This document shows positions 18,485 through 26,444 of a DNA stretch of 64,000 nucleotides, in pieces. The stretch lies in assembly GCF_901827175.1 (NCBI RefSeq), contig NZ_LR594662.1, forward strand, positions 1,550,001-1,614,000. The letters are read 5' to 3'. Position 1 is the first letter of the stretch; every line of letters starts with the position of its first letter. The DNA is from Variovorax sp. RA8 (GTDB lineage: Bacteria; Pseudomonadota; Gammaproteobacteria; Burkholderiales; Burkholderiaceae_C). The translations under genes were made by a program, and so were the position numbers. Under the pieces are notes generated by a model, which had not been told where the DNA came from, made no database searches, and saw only the letters and a list, made by a program, of their open reading frames with translations.

Positions 18485-19411
18485 CTACGCGGGCGCCCCC
18501 TGCCGGGCCAGGACTGCCAACAGGTTCTTCGCGGCAGCCACACCCATGTTCACGTAGGCATCGCGTGTGACGCCTCCGATATGCGGGCTGAGCACCAGGT
18601 TCTTTTCGCCCTGGAACGGATGGCCCGGCGCCATGGGCTCTACCGCAAAGCTGTCGAGCCCGGCCATCGCCACGCGGCCGGACCGGATCGCCATCAAGAG
18701 CGCGGGTTCGTCGATCAGTCCGCCGCGAGCGGTGTTCACCACGATGACGCCCGCCTTGCACTGCGCCAGCGTGTCGGCGTTGACGAGGCGGCGGTTTTCC
18801 TCGGTTAGCGGGCAGTGCAGCGAAATGACGTCGGACTCGCTCCAGATCTCCGGCAACTCGACGCTCTTGACGTGATCCGGCAGGCCGCTGGCAAACGGAT
18901 CGAAGCCGATCACCTTCATACCTATCGCATCCGCCATGCGTGCAAATCGCAAGCCGATGGCGCCGAGCCCGATCAGTCCGATCGTTCGACCGCCCAGTTC
19001 AAGGCTCTTGTGCGTCGCCTTGTCCCAATGGCCGTCGTGCATGCGCGCATTCAACTGCACCACCGACTTGGCACACGCCAACAGCAGGGCCAGCGCCTGT
19101 TCGGCGACCGCCGCGGCATTTGCACCGGCCGCTGCGACCACTTCGATCCCCCGGGCCTTCGCCGCAGCCTTGTCGATGGTATCGGTGCCGCTGCCGTGCT
19201 TGGAGATGACCTTGAGCGAGGGCGCGGCGTCCATTACCGCGCCGCCGACCTTGCCGTAGCGAACGATGATGGCCACCGGATCGTGCGTGCGGCAAAGGGC
19301 CACGAGATCCGCTTCGGTCGGCGTCCTGCCCGCGTACACCACGTCGCGACCTTTGAGCAGGCTCAGTGCCTCGGGCGCGAGATCCGCGCCGGTGACGAGG
19401 ATCGCGCTCAC
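18485..19411 (-). CDS. D-isomer-specific 2-hydroxyacid dehydrogenase
   Basis: This is a 308-aa NAD(P)-dependent 2-hydroxyacid dehydrogenase that interconverts a 2-oxo acid and a hydroxy acid. The nucleotide-binding LIGLGAIG is mid-protein. The catalytic Arg is in NTARGGLID, Glu in FAVEPM, and His in SPHIGG. GTG 19411 is chosen because AAGGAGA lies just upstream and it overlaps the RraA stop as GTGA, pointing to translational coupling. With the neighbouring aldolase-type protein it could process a 2-oxo acid product such as oxaloacetate or pyruvate-like compounds. The substrate is inferred only. Confidence 0.87.
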   Translation of the reverse strand: MSAILVTGADLAPEALSLLKGRDVVYAGRTPTEADLVALCRTHDPVAIIVRYGKVGGAVMDAAPSLKVISKHGSGTDTIDKAAAKARGIEVVAAAGANAAAVAEQALALLLACAKSVVQLNARMHDGHWDKATHKSLELGGRTIGLIGLGAIGLRFARMADAIGMKVIGFDPFASGLPDHVKSVELPEIWSESDVISLHCPLTEENRRLVNADTLAQCKAGVIVVNTARGGLIDEPALLMAIRSGRVAMAGLDSFAVEPMAPGHPFQGEKNLVLSPHIGGVTRDAYVNMGVAAAKNLLAVLARQGAPA

Positions 19412-20097
19412 AGCGTCTCTCCTTCTTTCAGCACGCCGGCCGTGCGCAGCGCAGCATTGAGCCACTTGGCGGCGGTGTCGCCTTCCTTGATGGCAGCAAT
19501 GCGGGCCGTCTCGTCCTTGACCTTCTTGGCAGCCAGAGGAAGCAACGCCTCGATCTTCTCGCGCTCGACGACGACCACGCCATCGCCATCACCGATGATG
19601 AAGTCGCCCGGACGGACGGTCACGCCCCCGACGGACACGGGGTGCCCGATTCGGCCGCCGATGTTCTTGGTGGGTCCGTTCGGATTCGTGCCGACGGAGA
19701 ACACCGGATAGTCCATCTCGTCGATCTCGAGGCTGTCGCGGCATGCGCCGTCCATCACCACGCCTGCAATGCCGAGCTTCTGGCACGCGGTCATCATGAT
19801 CGTGCCCATGAGAGCGGAGCTCTGGTCGGCCTTACCGTCGATGACCAGCACATCACCGGGCTTGGCCATGGCGATCGCCGCATGGATCATCAAGTTGTCG
19901 CCGGGACGCACCTCGACGGTGAAGGCGGTGCCGGCCAGCTTCATGCGTGGGCGCAGCGCCTTGATGCGGCCGTTCATGGCACCGCGGCGGCCAGCCACGT
20001 CTGCCAGGATGGCGGGCTGAAGTTCTGCGGCCTGCGCAACGATGGCGGCGGGCACGCGCGGGAAGTCGCGAATGATTTCGGGAAGCTGGTCGCTCAT
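19408..20097 (-). CDS. RraA-like protein (HMG/CHA aldolase family)
   Basis: This is a 229-aa member of the RraA/class II pyruvate aldolase family. The metal and substrate motif (VVMDGACRD, with RD) and DFIIGDGDGVVVV are present. Family enzymes cleave 4-hydroxy-4-methyl-2-oxoglutarate or 4-carboxy-4-hydroxy-2-oxoadipate (LigK-type), or decarboxylate oxaloacetate. True RNase E inhibitors (RraA proper) are shorter and lie in other contexts. It is coupled to the hydroxyacid dehydrogenase gene. A LigI-like lactonase and an aldolase of this type are consecutive functions in protocatechuate 4,5-cleavage, but ring-cleavage enzymes are not seen here. Confidence 0.8.
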   Translation of the reverse strand: MSDQLPEIIRDFPRVPAAIVAQAAELQPAILADVAGRRGAMNGRIKALRPRMKLAGTAFTVEVRPGDNLMIHAAIAMAKPGDVLVIDGKADQSSALMGTIMMTACQKLGIAGVVMDGACRDSLEIDEMDYPVFSVGTNPNGPTKNIGGRIGHPVSVGGVTVRPGDFIIGDGDGVVVVEREKIEALLPLAAKKVKDETARIAAIKEGDTAAKWLNAALRTAGVLKEGETL

Positions 20098-20246
20098 GAC
20101 GGTCTTTCGTACGAAGATGGGAGAAGGTGAGGCAGGGCATGGCTGCGCCCTGCCGAGCCGTGTAGGCGTTGTGGACTGGCGTTTCCTGCGGGAGCCGGTG
20201 ACGTCGCGGAGATGCGGAAAGTTTGTGAGGTTCCTGGGCAGGGGGG

Positions 20247-21230
20247 TCAGTCGACCTTGGCGCCGGACTCCTTGACGACCTTGCCCCAGCGGCCGATGTC
20301 GTCCTGAATCAGCTTGCCGAACTGCTCAGGCGTGCCGCCGAGCACATCGACACCCTGGCCTTCGAGCCGCTTCTTGACTTCGGGGTCCTGCAGTGCCTTG
20401 TTGAAGGCCCCATTGAGCTTGGCGACGGCGTCCTTGGGCATCGCCGCGGGTCCCGCCAGGCCGAACCACGTCACGGCTTCAAATCCCTTGTAGCCGGACT
20501 CACTCACCGTCGGCACGTTGGGCAAGTCGTTGACGCGCTTCTCCGAGGTGACTGCAATCGCTCGCATCTTGCCGCCGCGAATGTGGCCGATCAGCGTCGG
20601 GATCGAAGACATGTAGAGCTGGATCTGACCACCGATCAGATCGGTGGTGCCCTGCGCCGCTCCTTTGTACGGTATGTGGGTGAGCTTGATGCCGGCCATC
20701 TTCTGGAACTGCTCGACCGCGAGGTGGGCGACGGTTCCGCTGCCCGAGCTGGCGTAGTTGATGGCGTCCGGCTTGGACTTGGCCGCCGCGATCAGGTCCG
20801 CCAGCGTCTTGTAGGGCGAGTCACTCGCGACCACGAGCACGAGGGGCGAGCTTGCGATGAGGCCGATCGGTGCGAGGTCTTTCACGGGGTTGTACGGCAG
20901 CTTCGCGTACAGCGTCGGATTGATCGCCAGGTTGCTTGTCTGGCCAAGGACAATGGTGTAGCCATCGGGCGCTGCCTTCGCGGCTGCATCGACGCCGAGG
21001 TTGCCGCCCGAGCCTGGTTTGTTGTCGATGACCACCGACCAGCCTTGCTGCGCGGCCACCTTGTTCGCCACCTCGCGCGCCACGGCGTCGGTGCCGCCAC
21101 CTGCCGGGAACGGCACGATCAGCTTGATCGCACGAGAGGGGTAGTTCTGCGCGAAAGCGGTGCAGGAGGCGAATGCCGCGACCGCCACCAAGGCGGCGCG
21201 GCGAGAGGATGCGAGCTTCGAAATCTTCAC
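20247..21230 (-). CDS. Bug/TctC family substrate-binding protein
   Basis: This is a periplasmic Bug-family protein, 327 aa. The GTG at 21230 with GGAGAC upstream gives a normal signal peptide (SSRRAALVAVAAFASCTAFAQ). The upstream in-frame ATG would add an implausible 39 residues. Hallmarks are YPSRAIKLIVPFPAGGGTDA and DNKPGSGGNLGVDAA. It is the first gene of the IclR-associated operon. An IclR gene diverges from it with 110 bases between, which should hold the promoter and operator. Confidence 0.9.
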   Translation of the reverse strand: MKISKLASSRRAALVAVAAFASCTAFAQNYPSRAIKLIVPFPAGGGTDAVAREVANKVAAQQGWSVVIDNKPGSGGNLGVDAAAKAAPDGYTIVLGQTSNLAINPTLYAKLPYNPVKDLAPIGLIASSPLVLVVASDSPYKTLADLIAAAKSKPDAINYASSGSGTVAHLAVEQFQKMAGIKLTHIPYKGAAQGTTDLIGGQIQLYMSSIPTLIGHIRGGKMRAIAVTSEKRVNDLPNVPTVSESGYKGFEAVTWFGLAGPAAMPKDAVAKLNGAFNKALQDPEVKKRLEGQGVDVLGGTPEQFGKLIQDDIGRWGKVVKESGAKVD

Positions 21231-21340
21231 AGTTGTCTCCAGTTTGTAGTTGACAGTTCGTCGCCCGTTCCAGGCTTGGGCGAACTGTAGATTTGCGTTC
21301 CGATACGTACAATGGGGGTCCACTGTGTGAACCACGAACC

Positions 21341-22138
21341 ATGGCACGAACCAAAGCGGGCAACAAGCCGGCGCCCCCTCCCGCAGCCGAAACTGAAGCT
21401 TCCGATCCTGATCGGTCAGGCGGCGTCACCGCCGTCACGAGGGCCCTCCAACTGCTCGAATCGTTCGGCATGCAGGACCAGCGGCTGTCCCTGGCGGAGC
21501 TGACGCGCCGCAGCGGCATCCACAAGACCACCGCCTTGCGCCTGCTGCGGACCCTGGCTCACAGCGGCTATGTGGTTCAGCGGGAGGACGGCGAATGGCG
21601 TCTGGGGCCGGCCGCAGGATGGCTCGGTGCGCGCTATCAGGCCGCATTCGACGTCAACAATGTCGTCGAGCCGATGCTGCTCGAATTGACGCAGGCCACC
21701 GGCGAGAGCGCGGCGTTTTATGTGCGCGAAGGAAACATTCGGACGTGCATCGCGCGCGTCGAGGGACCGCAGCCGATCCGCCATCACGCGCGGATGGGCT
21801 CGGCGCTTCCTTTGGACAAGGGTTCACCAGGCCGCGTGATCCTGGCCTTCTCGGGCGAGCCCGGCGCCATCTACGAGGAAATTCGACAGCACGGTTACCA
21901 CTTCTCGATCGGCGAACGCGAGAAGGGTGTGGCCACCGTCTCCGCGCCAGTGTTCGGCTTGAATTGGCGACTGCTCGGATCGGTCTGCATCTCGGGGCCT
22001 GCGGAACGCTTGCCGAAGAACAAGCTGATTCGATATGCCAAGACGATCATGAAGGCCGCAAATGAGTTGTCGTACGCACTTGCTGGCAGTTCAACCCCGC
22101 AGACGCCGAGGGTGGTCTCTTCGTGGCACCCGCATTGA
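21341..22138 (+). CDS. IclR family transcriptional regulator
   Basis: This is a 265-aa IclR-type regulator. It has an N-terminal winged helix (LSLAELTRRSGIHKTTALRL) and a C-terminal effector domain starting near ATGESAAFYVREGN, with SPGRVILAF and KGVATVSAPVF. ATG 21341 is chosen as the first good ATG after the divergent promoter region; an upstream in-frame start at 21293 would overlap it. TACAAT at 21308-21313 could be a -10 element. It most likely controls the divergent Bug-RraA-dehydrogenase-lactonase operon in response to its substrate. Confidence 0.9.
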   Translation: MARTKAGNKPAPPPAAETEASDPDRSGGVTAVTRALQLLESFGMQDQRLSLAELTRRSGIHKTTALRLLRTLAHSGYVVQREDGEWRLGPAAGWLGARYQAAFDVNNVVEPMLLELTQATGESAAFYVREGNIRTCIARVEGPQPIRHHARMGSALPLDKGSPGRVILAFSGEPGAIYEEIRQHGYHFSIGEREKGVATVSAPVFGLNWRLLGSVCISGPAERLPKNKLIRYAKTIMKAANELSYALAGSSTPQTPRVVSSWHPH

Positions 22139-22229
22139 CGTGGGGCGCCGTAGCCGCGGGTGAAGGGCCGCTTTTGGGTCTCGACTTCAGCACTGCGTAC
22201 TTCCGGATTGGAAACATCGTGAGGAGCGC

Positions 22230-22703
22230 ATGAAAATTCGCCGGTTCAGGATTGGTGATGAAGCCGCGTTGTTCCGGGTGTACTTCTCGGCCATCCATGA
22301 CGTCGCCTCCCGCGACTACACACCTGAACAGGTCGAAGCATGGGCCCCGGCGGACCTCGACGCGGACCTATGGGCCCATCGAGTTCGGGGGATTCGCCCC
22401 TTCATCGTAGAGATTGCAGACGAAGTCGTCGGCTATGCAGACGTCCAAGAGGACGGATATATCGACCACTTCTTCGTGTCGGGCGCTCATCCGCGACAAG
22501 GAATTGGGACCAGGCTGATGGCCCGTATCCATGAGGAGGCCAGGTCTTTGGGTCTGACTGCACTAACGTCGGACGTGAGCAAGAGTGCCGAGCCTTTTTT
22601 TGCCCTCCATGGATTTCACGTTGTCGAGCGGCGATTTCCAGTCCGTCGAGGCGTGACACTTCAGAACGCTTTGATGCGCAAGGTCCTATCGCATCGGGGC
22701 TGA
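22230..22703 (+). CDS. GNAT family N-acetyltransferase
   Basis: This is a 157-aa acetyl-CoA-dependent acetyltransferase of the GNAT fold. The acetyl-CoA-binding motif HPRQGIGTRLM lies at about residues 89-99, preceded by the YIDHFFVSG strand. The ATG at 22230 has GAGGAG at 22220-22225. The protein resembles YafP/ElaA-type small acetyltransferases whose substrates are mostly unknown. Neighbours do not point to a function. Confidence 0.87.
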   Translation: MKIRRFRIGDEAALFRVYFSAIHDVASRDYTPEQVEAWAPADLDADLWAHRVRGIRPFIVEIADEVVGYADVQEDGYIDHFFVSGAHPRQGIGTRLMARIHEEARSLGLTALTSDVSKSAEPFFALHGFHVVERRFPVRRGVTLQNALMRKVLSHRG

Positions 22704-22775
22704 GCGTCGCGGCTACTGCGTCATAGCCGTCAGAATGCGGGCCGAATTTCGCCTTGCCTGGGTCGAGTCCATCGC

Positions 22776-23408
22776 TCAGGATGCTCTCTGTTCAAGCAGG
22801 TCCTTCAACTTTGCGAGGTCTCGTCGTACATGAGCGACGTCTGCGTCAAAGTTCTCCTGGCTGACGCCCGCCTGTCGAGGCACAACGAAGGTCAGCAAGC
22901 AGCCCTCCCCACAAGGCGTGACCCGGAATGCGTTGCGGACGCTGAAGCCATCCGGTAGCGTGACATCGTGGTCAAGAACGCCGAATGGATTGGCGGGAGC
23001 CATCACCACTTCAACCTCGCCCATCGGCGAGTCGGCAAACCATTTGCCGTCACGTTGGTCGATACCCTTGGCCAAGCCCGACGCCCAAAGCGGCAGGTTG
23101 TCCATTCGACTGGCGAAGGCGTAGGCGACTTCCGCCGAAACACCGACCGTCTGGCTGACGACACCGGGTTTCGACGTTGGCGGCGGCGTCAGCTGTTCAA
23201 TGACACGAATGCGGCGAACGACAAGCTCGTCAATATCCAGCCGGCGAATTCGAGCCCGACCCACAAAGAGCCGACCGATAGACAGGGCCCCGATGGCCAG
23301 GGCACCAAGCGCGGCGGCGCCAATCAGGGTGGAGCCCAACGCAGACGTACCGATAGCGTGCGCGCCCGTTGCGGCCGCCGGCAGGGCGCGTGCGGATTTT
23401 GATGGCAT
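22776..23408 (-). CDS. SRPBCC family protein with N-terminal pentapeptide-like repeat
   Basis: This 210-aa protein has two parts. Residues 16-70 form eleven consecutive five-residue units (AHAIG TSALG STLIG AAALG, then ALAIG ALSIG RLFVG RARIR, and three more). Hydrophobic residues recur at position 4, and Gly recurs at position 5 in the first seven. A Pro-rich linker follows, then a START/SRPBCC-like ligand-binding domain (VSAEVAYAFASRMDNLPLWA, later GVLDHDVTLPDG). ATG 23408 is chosen; GTG 23417 is possible. No function is known; polyketide cyclase-like domains bind hydrophobic ligands. It is transcribed alone between a GNAT gene and a small membrane protein gene. Confidence 0.7.
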   Translation of the reverse strand: MPSKSARALPAAATGAHAIGTSALGSTLIGAAALGALAIGALSIGRLFVGRARIRRLDIDELVVRRIRVIEQLTPPPTSKPGVVSQTVGVSAEVAYAFASRMDNLPLWASGLAKGIDQRDGKWFADSPMGEVEVVMAPANPFGVLDHDVTLPDGFSVRNAFRVTPCGEGCLLTFVVPRQAGVSQENFDADVAHVRRDLAKLKDLLEQRAS

Positions 23409-23740
23409 TAAGTTCACTGAAACACCTGGGGCAACCGTGAGCCCTTTAGGGCGGCAATTATGTGTCCGGGCCTCGGACGGAGCCTTCCTCGCTGCCTTGA
23501 CCGATGATCCGGCCTGCCTGATCGCAGCCGGTGCCTGGCCGCCGCGCGTGGCGAGACCCTGCAGCCGGTGGAGAATGCCGCCGAGCTCGGCATGCAACAC
23601 AATCTCCGGCCTGATCGGCGATCCCGGGCCGTCCCTGTGCAGATCCCTTGCAGGGAGCGCGACGCCATGGGGTTGAGCCGCCCGCTGTGCTCTTTCAAAA
23701 GGAACCGACGTTGAGGCAATTAGAAGACAGGGGAGCGCAT

Positions 23741-24010
23741 GTGCTGAGGATCTCCGTGCTGTTCGTCGTGGCGAGCTGTTTCCTGCTGGGCCTGGAAAGC
23801 TATCGGGGCGAGCAACTCCAGGCCCGCCGAACTGCGGAGCAACGCGAACTGCTGGCGCGCCTGGAATCCATCGGTCGCGCGTCCGTGTCGCAGCTGGTCG
23901 CCGACTGGCGGCTGGCGTACTCGGAACCGAACGAATACCAGCTCGAGGAACTGCGCGGGCTGGTCGCGCAATTGCAGTCGGACCCGGGCGCGCTCGAATC
24001 GCGGCCGTGA
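23741..24010 (+). CDS. Small hypothetical protein with one N-terminal membrane segment
   Basis: This 89-aa protein has an N-terminal hydrophobic stretch (ISVLFVVASCFLLGLESY), a Gln/Arg-rich helical region, and an acidic tail (EPNEYQLEELRGLV). GTG 23741 is preferred because AGGGGAG lies 5 bases upstream and the membrane segment then starts the protein. No family is recognised. It lies about 310 bases upstream of a siderophore receptor on the same strand but is separated by a putative Fur site. It could be an inner-membrane or secreted protein. Confidence 0.5.
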   Translation: MLRISVLFVVASCFLLGLESYRGEQLQARRTAEQRELLARLESIGRASVSQLVADWRLAYSEPNEYQLEELRGLVAQLQSDPGALESRP

Positions 24011-24321
24011 CCGGCGTCGCGTTGTTCGGGCGCTTCGGCTCCCGGCAGGCCCGCCGGTGCCTTCCGCCGGCTCCGGCGAAGAAGCGGTTGCCCGGCCGAG
24101 CGAGCCCCACGTACTCGCGCAGCATGCGGCCCCCCGCATTCGCGGCGCAATAGGCCGCGACGCTGGAGCTCGGGGACGTTGCGGGCCTCTCTGCAGCGCC
24201 AGCACCCGCTCCCGCTGGCAGCACCGGAAACCCGCAGCGCGCCGAGGGCAAATGGTTTCCAAGTAGAACAATTCGTCAATAGAATGCGAATCACTCTCAA
24301 CAGTATTCACGGGACGAGGAC
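24011..24321. other. 311-base intergenic region upstream of the siderophore receptor
   Basis: No gene is seen in this stretch. Its last 45 bases drop in GC and contain a Fur-box-like site and probable promoter for the receptor. The minus-strand frame across it is a high-GC shadow. Confidence 0.5.
24280..24298 (+). promoter_or_regulatory. Putative Fur box
   Basis: TAGAATGCGAATCACTCTC matches the 19-bp Fur consensus (GATAATGATAATCATTATC) at 13 of 19 positions. It sits 24 bases upstream of the siderophore receptor start, within an AT-richer patch. Iron-repressed expression of the receptor and the downstream PepSY genes is therefore likely. Confidence 0.5.
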
Positions 24322-26424
24322 TTGATTTCCAGCTTTTTCAAGCGGCCCAAGGCCGCATCGCTTCTTGCGGGGTACATGGCCATTTCAGCTTCATCGCCGG
24401 GGTTTGCGCAAACGGCCAGCGGCGGTGCCCTGCCCGAGGTGCGCGTCGATGCGAACGCCGAGGTCGAGACCGCGACCACGCCCGTGATCGGCTACCGAGC
24501 GAAGAATGCCGTGACCGCGACCAAGACCGACACGCCGCTGGCCGAGACGCCGCAGGCGGTGACGGTGATCACGCGCGACCAGATCGTCGACCAGGGCGCC
24601 ACCAACCTGCAGGACGCGCTCACCTACGCGGCTGGTGTGCGCTCGGACGCCTATGGCCTGGATGCGCGCACCGACTCGGTCCGCGTGCGCGGCGCCTACC
24701 CGGATGTCTTCCTCGACGGTCTGCGCCAGGCCTACGGCTACTACACCAGCACGACGCGCACCGAGCCCTACATGCTGGAGCGCCTCGAGGTGCTGCGCGG
24801 CCCCTCGGGCATGCTGTTCGGGTCGGGCACGGCGGCCGGCATCGTCAACATGGTGAGCAAGCGGCCGCTGCAGGAGGCGCAGCGCGAGGTCGGCATGCAA
24901 CTCGGCAGCTGGAACCGCCGCCAGCTCCAGGCCGACCTGACCGGCCCGCTGAGCGCCGACGGCCAATGGTCGTACCGCCTGATCGCGGTCGCGCGCGAAG
25001 CCGACACGCAGGTCGACTTCGTCCCCGACGACCGCCGGATGATTGCGCCCTCGCTGACCTGGCGTCCCAGCGCGGCCACCTCGCTCACGCTGCAGGGGCT
25101 CTACCAGAAGGACAAGAGCGGCACGACCTCGCAGTTCCTCCCGTGGGAGGGCACGATCCTGCCGAACCCGAACGGCCGCCTGCCGACCAGCCGCTTCATC
25201 GGCGAGCCCGGCGACTACTACGACAGCGAGCGCAAGACCTTCGGCTGGCTGTTCGAGCACAAGTTCAACGACACCTTCACGTTCCGCCAGAACTTCCGCC
25301 ATGCGCGCAACGAGAACGACAACAGCTACCACTACGGCGACTTCTTCTCGATCCCCGGCGGCTGGGGCCTGGACCCGATCTTCAAGCGCCGCCTGGGTCG
25401 CGTCCTCGACAGTTACCTCACGCGCAACCGCATCGACACGCTGGACAACCACCTCGAGAGCCATTTCGAGACGGGCGCGCTCAGGCACACGCTGCTGGCC
25501 GGCGCCGACTACTCGCGCCAGCGCGAGAATGTCTGGGGCGCCAGCACGTACAGCGACATCGACGCCTACACGCCGCTCTACGGTTTCCGGCAGGAGCCCG
25601 AGCGCGTGGCGCTGCCGCGTACGAAGCAGCGCGCGACCGGCGTCTACCTGCAGGACCAGATCAAGCTCGGCAACTGGAACTTCATCGCCGGCCTGCGGCA
25701 CGACCGCGTCGTATCGGGTACCGAGGGCAGCGAGGACGCCCGGGACAGCGCGACCACCAAGCGCCTGGGTGTGCTCTACGCCTTTCCCTCCGGCTGGTCG
25801 CCGTACGTGAGCTACGCCGAATCGTTCACGCCGCAGTCGCCGCGGATGGGCCACGTGTTCACGCCGCTGCGCGGCGAGCAGTGGGAGATCGGGGTCAAGT
25901 ACGAGCCCGCCGGCCGCAGCCTCGCCTTCAGCGCTGCCGCTTATGACCTGCGCGAGAAGAACCAGATTTCCCAGCCGCTGCCGAACGTCTACCAGCAGCT
26001 GGGCCAGACCAAGACCCGCGGCGTCGAGCTCGAGGCTCGCGGCTCGATCACGCCCAACCTCGACGTCACGGCGCACTACAACTACACCGACCTCGACGAG
26101 CAACTCGAAGGCCTGCCGCGGCATCAGGCGGCGGTGTGGGCCAAGTACCGCTTCGCCATCGCGGGCGTGCCCGGCTTCTCGGCCGGCGCGGGCGTGCGCC
26201 ACATGGGCGCGTTCCGCGACGTGTCCTTCGGCGGCTACGGTCCCCGCATCCCCAGCGTCACGCTGCTGGACCTGGTGTTCGCCTACGAGACGGCCAGCTG
26301 GCGCTATGCGCTGAACATCAACAACGCGACGGACAAGGAGTACTTCAGCACCTGCCTGTCGCGCGGCGACTGCTGGTGGGGCACGCGCCGCAACATCGTG
26401 GCCAGCGCCACGTACCGCTTCTAG
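24322..26424 (+). CDS. TonB-dependent siderophore receptor
   Basis: This is a 700-aa outer-membrane receptor that imports a ferric siderophore using TonB energy. A signal region ends at GFAQ, followed by a plug domain with ETPQAVTVITRDQI, SVRVRGAYPDVFLDG and RGPSGMLFGSGTAAGIVNMV. The barrel ends in the typical aromatic terminus ATYRF. The start is TTG at 24322, since no in-frame ATG lies between the preceding stop and ATG 24376, which would shorten the signal peptide too far. A Fur-like site is just upstream. The following PepSY protein is a usual partner for releasing iron from the siderophore. Confidence 0.92.
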   Translation: MISSFFKRPKAASLLAGYMAISASSPGFAQTASGGALPEVRVDANAEVETATTPVIGYRAKNAVTATKTDTPLAETPQAVTVITRDQIVDQGATNLQDALTYAAGVRSDAYGLDARTDSVRVRGAYPDVFLDGLRQAYGYYTSTTRTEPYMLERLEVLRGPSGMLFGSGTAAGIVNMVSKRPLQEAQREVGMQLGSWNRRQLQADLTGPLSADGQWSYRLIAVAREADTQVDFVPDDRRMIAPSLTWRPSAATSLTLQGLYQKDKSGTTSQFLPWEGTILPNPNGRLPTSRFIGEPGDYYDSERKTFGWLFEHKFNDTFTFRQNFRHARNENDNSYHYGDFFSIPGGWGLDPIFKRRLGRVLDSYLTRNRIDTLDNHLESHFETGALRHTLLAGADYSRQRENVWGASTYSDIDAYTPLYGFRQEPERVALPRTKQRATGVYLQDQIKLGNWNFIAGLRHDRVVSGTEGSEDARDSATTKRLGVLYAFPSGWSPYVSYAESFTPQSPRMGHVFTPLRGEQWEIGVKYEPAGRSLAFSAAAYDLREKNQISQPLPNVYQQLGQTKTRGVELEARGSITPNLDVTAHYNYTDLDEQLEGLPRHQAAVWAKYRFAIAGVPGFSAGAGVRHMGAFRDVSFGGYGPRIPSVTLLDLVFAYETASWRYALNINNATDKEYFSTCLSRGDCWWGTRRNIVASATYRF

Positions 26425-26444
26425 CCCCGAGGAATCCTCCCGCG

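Noticed and set aside
24391..26202. 603-codon minus-strand frame opposite the siderophore receptor
   Set aside because: The plus strand encodes a clear TonB receptor. The opposite frame has Arg/Val/Ala-rich shadow composition typical of high-GC DNA.
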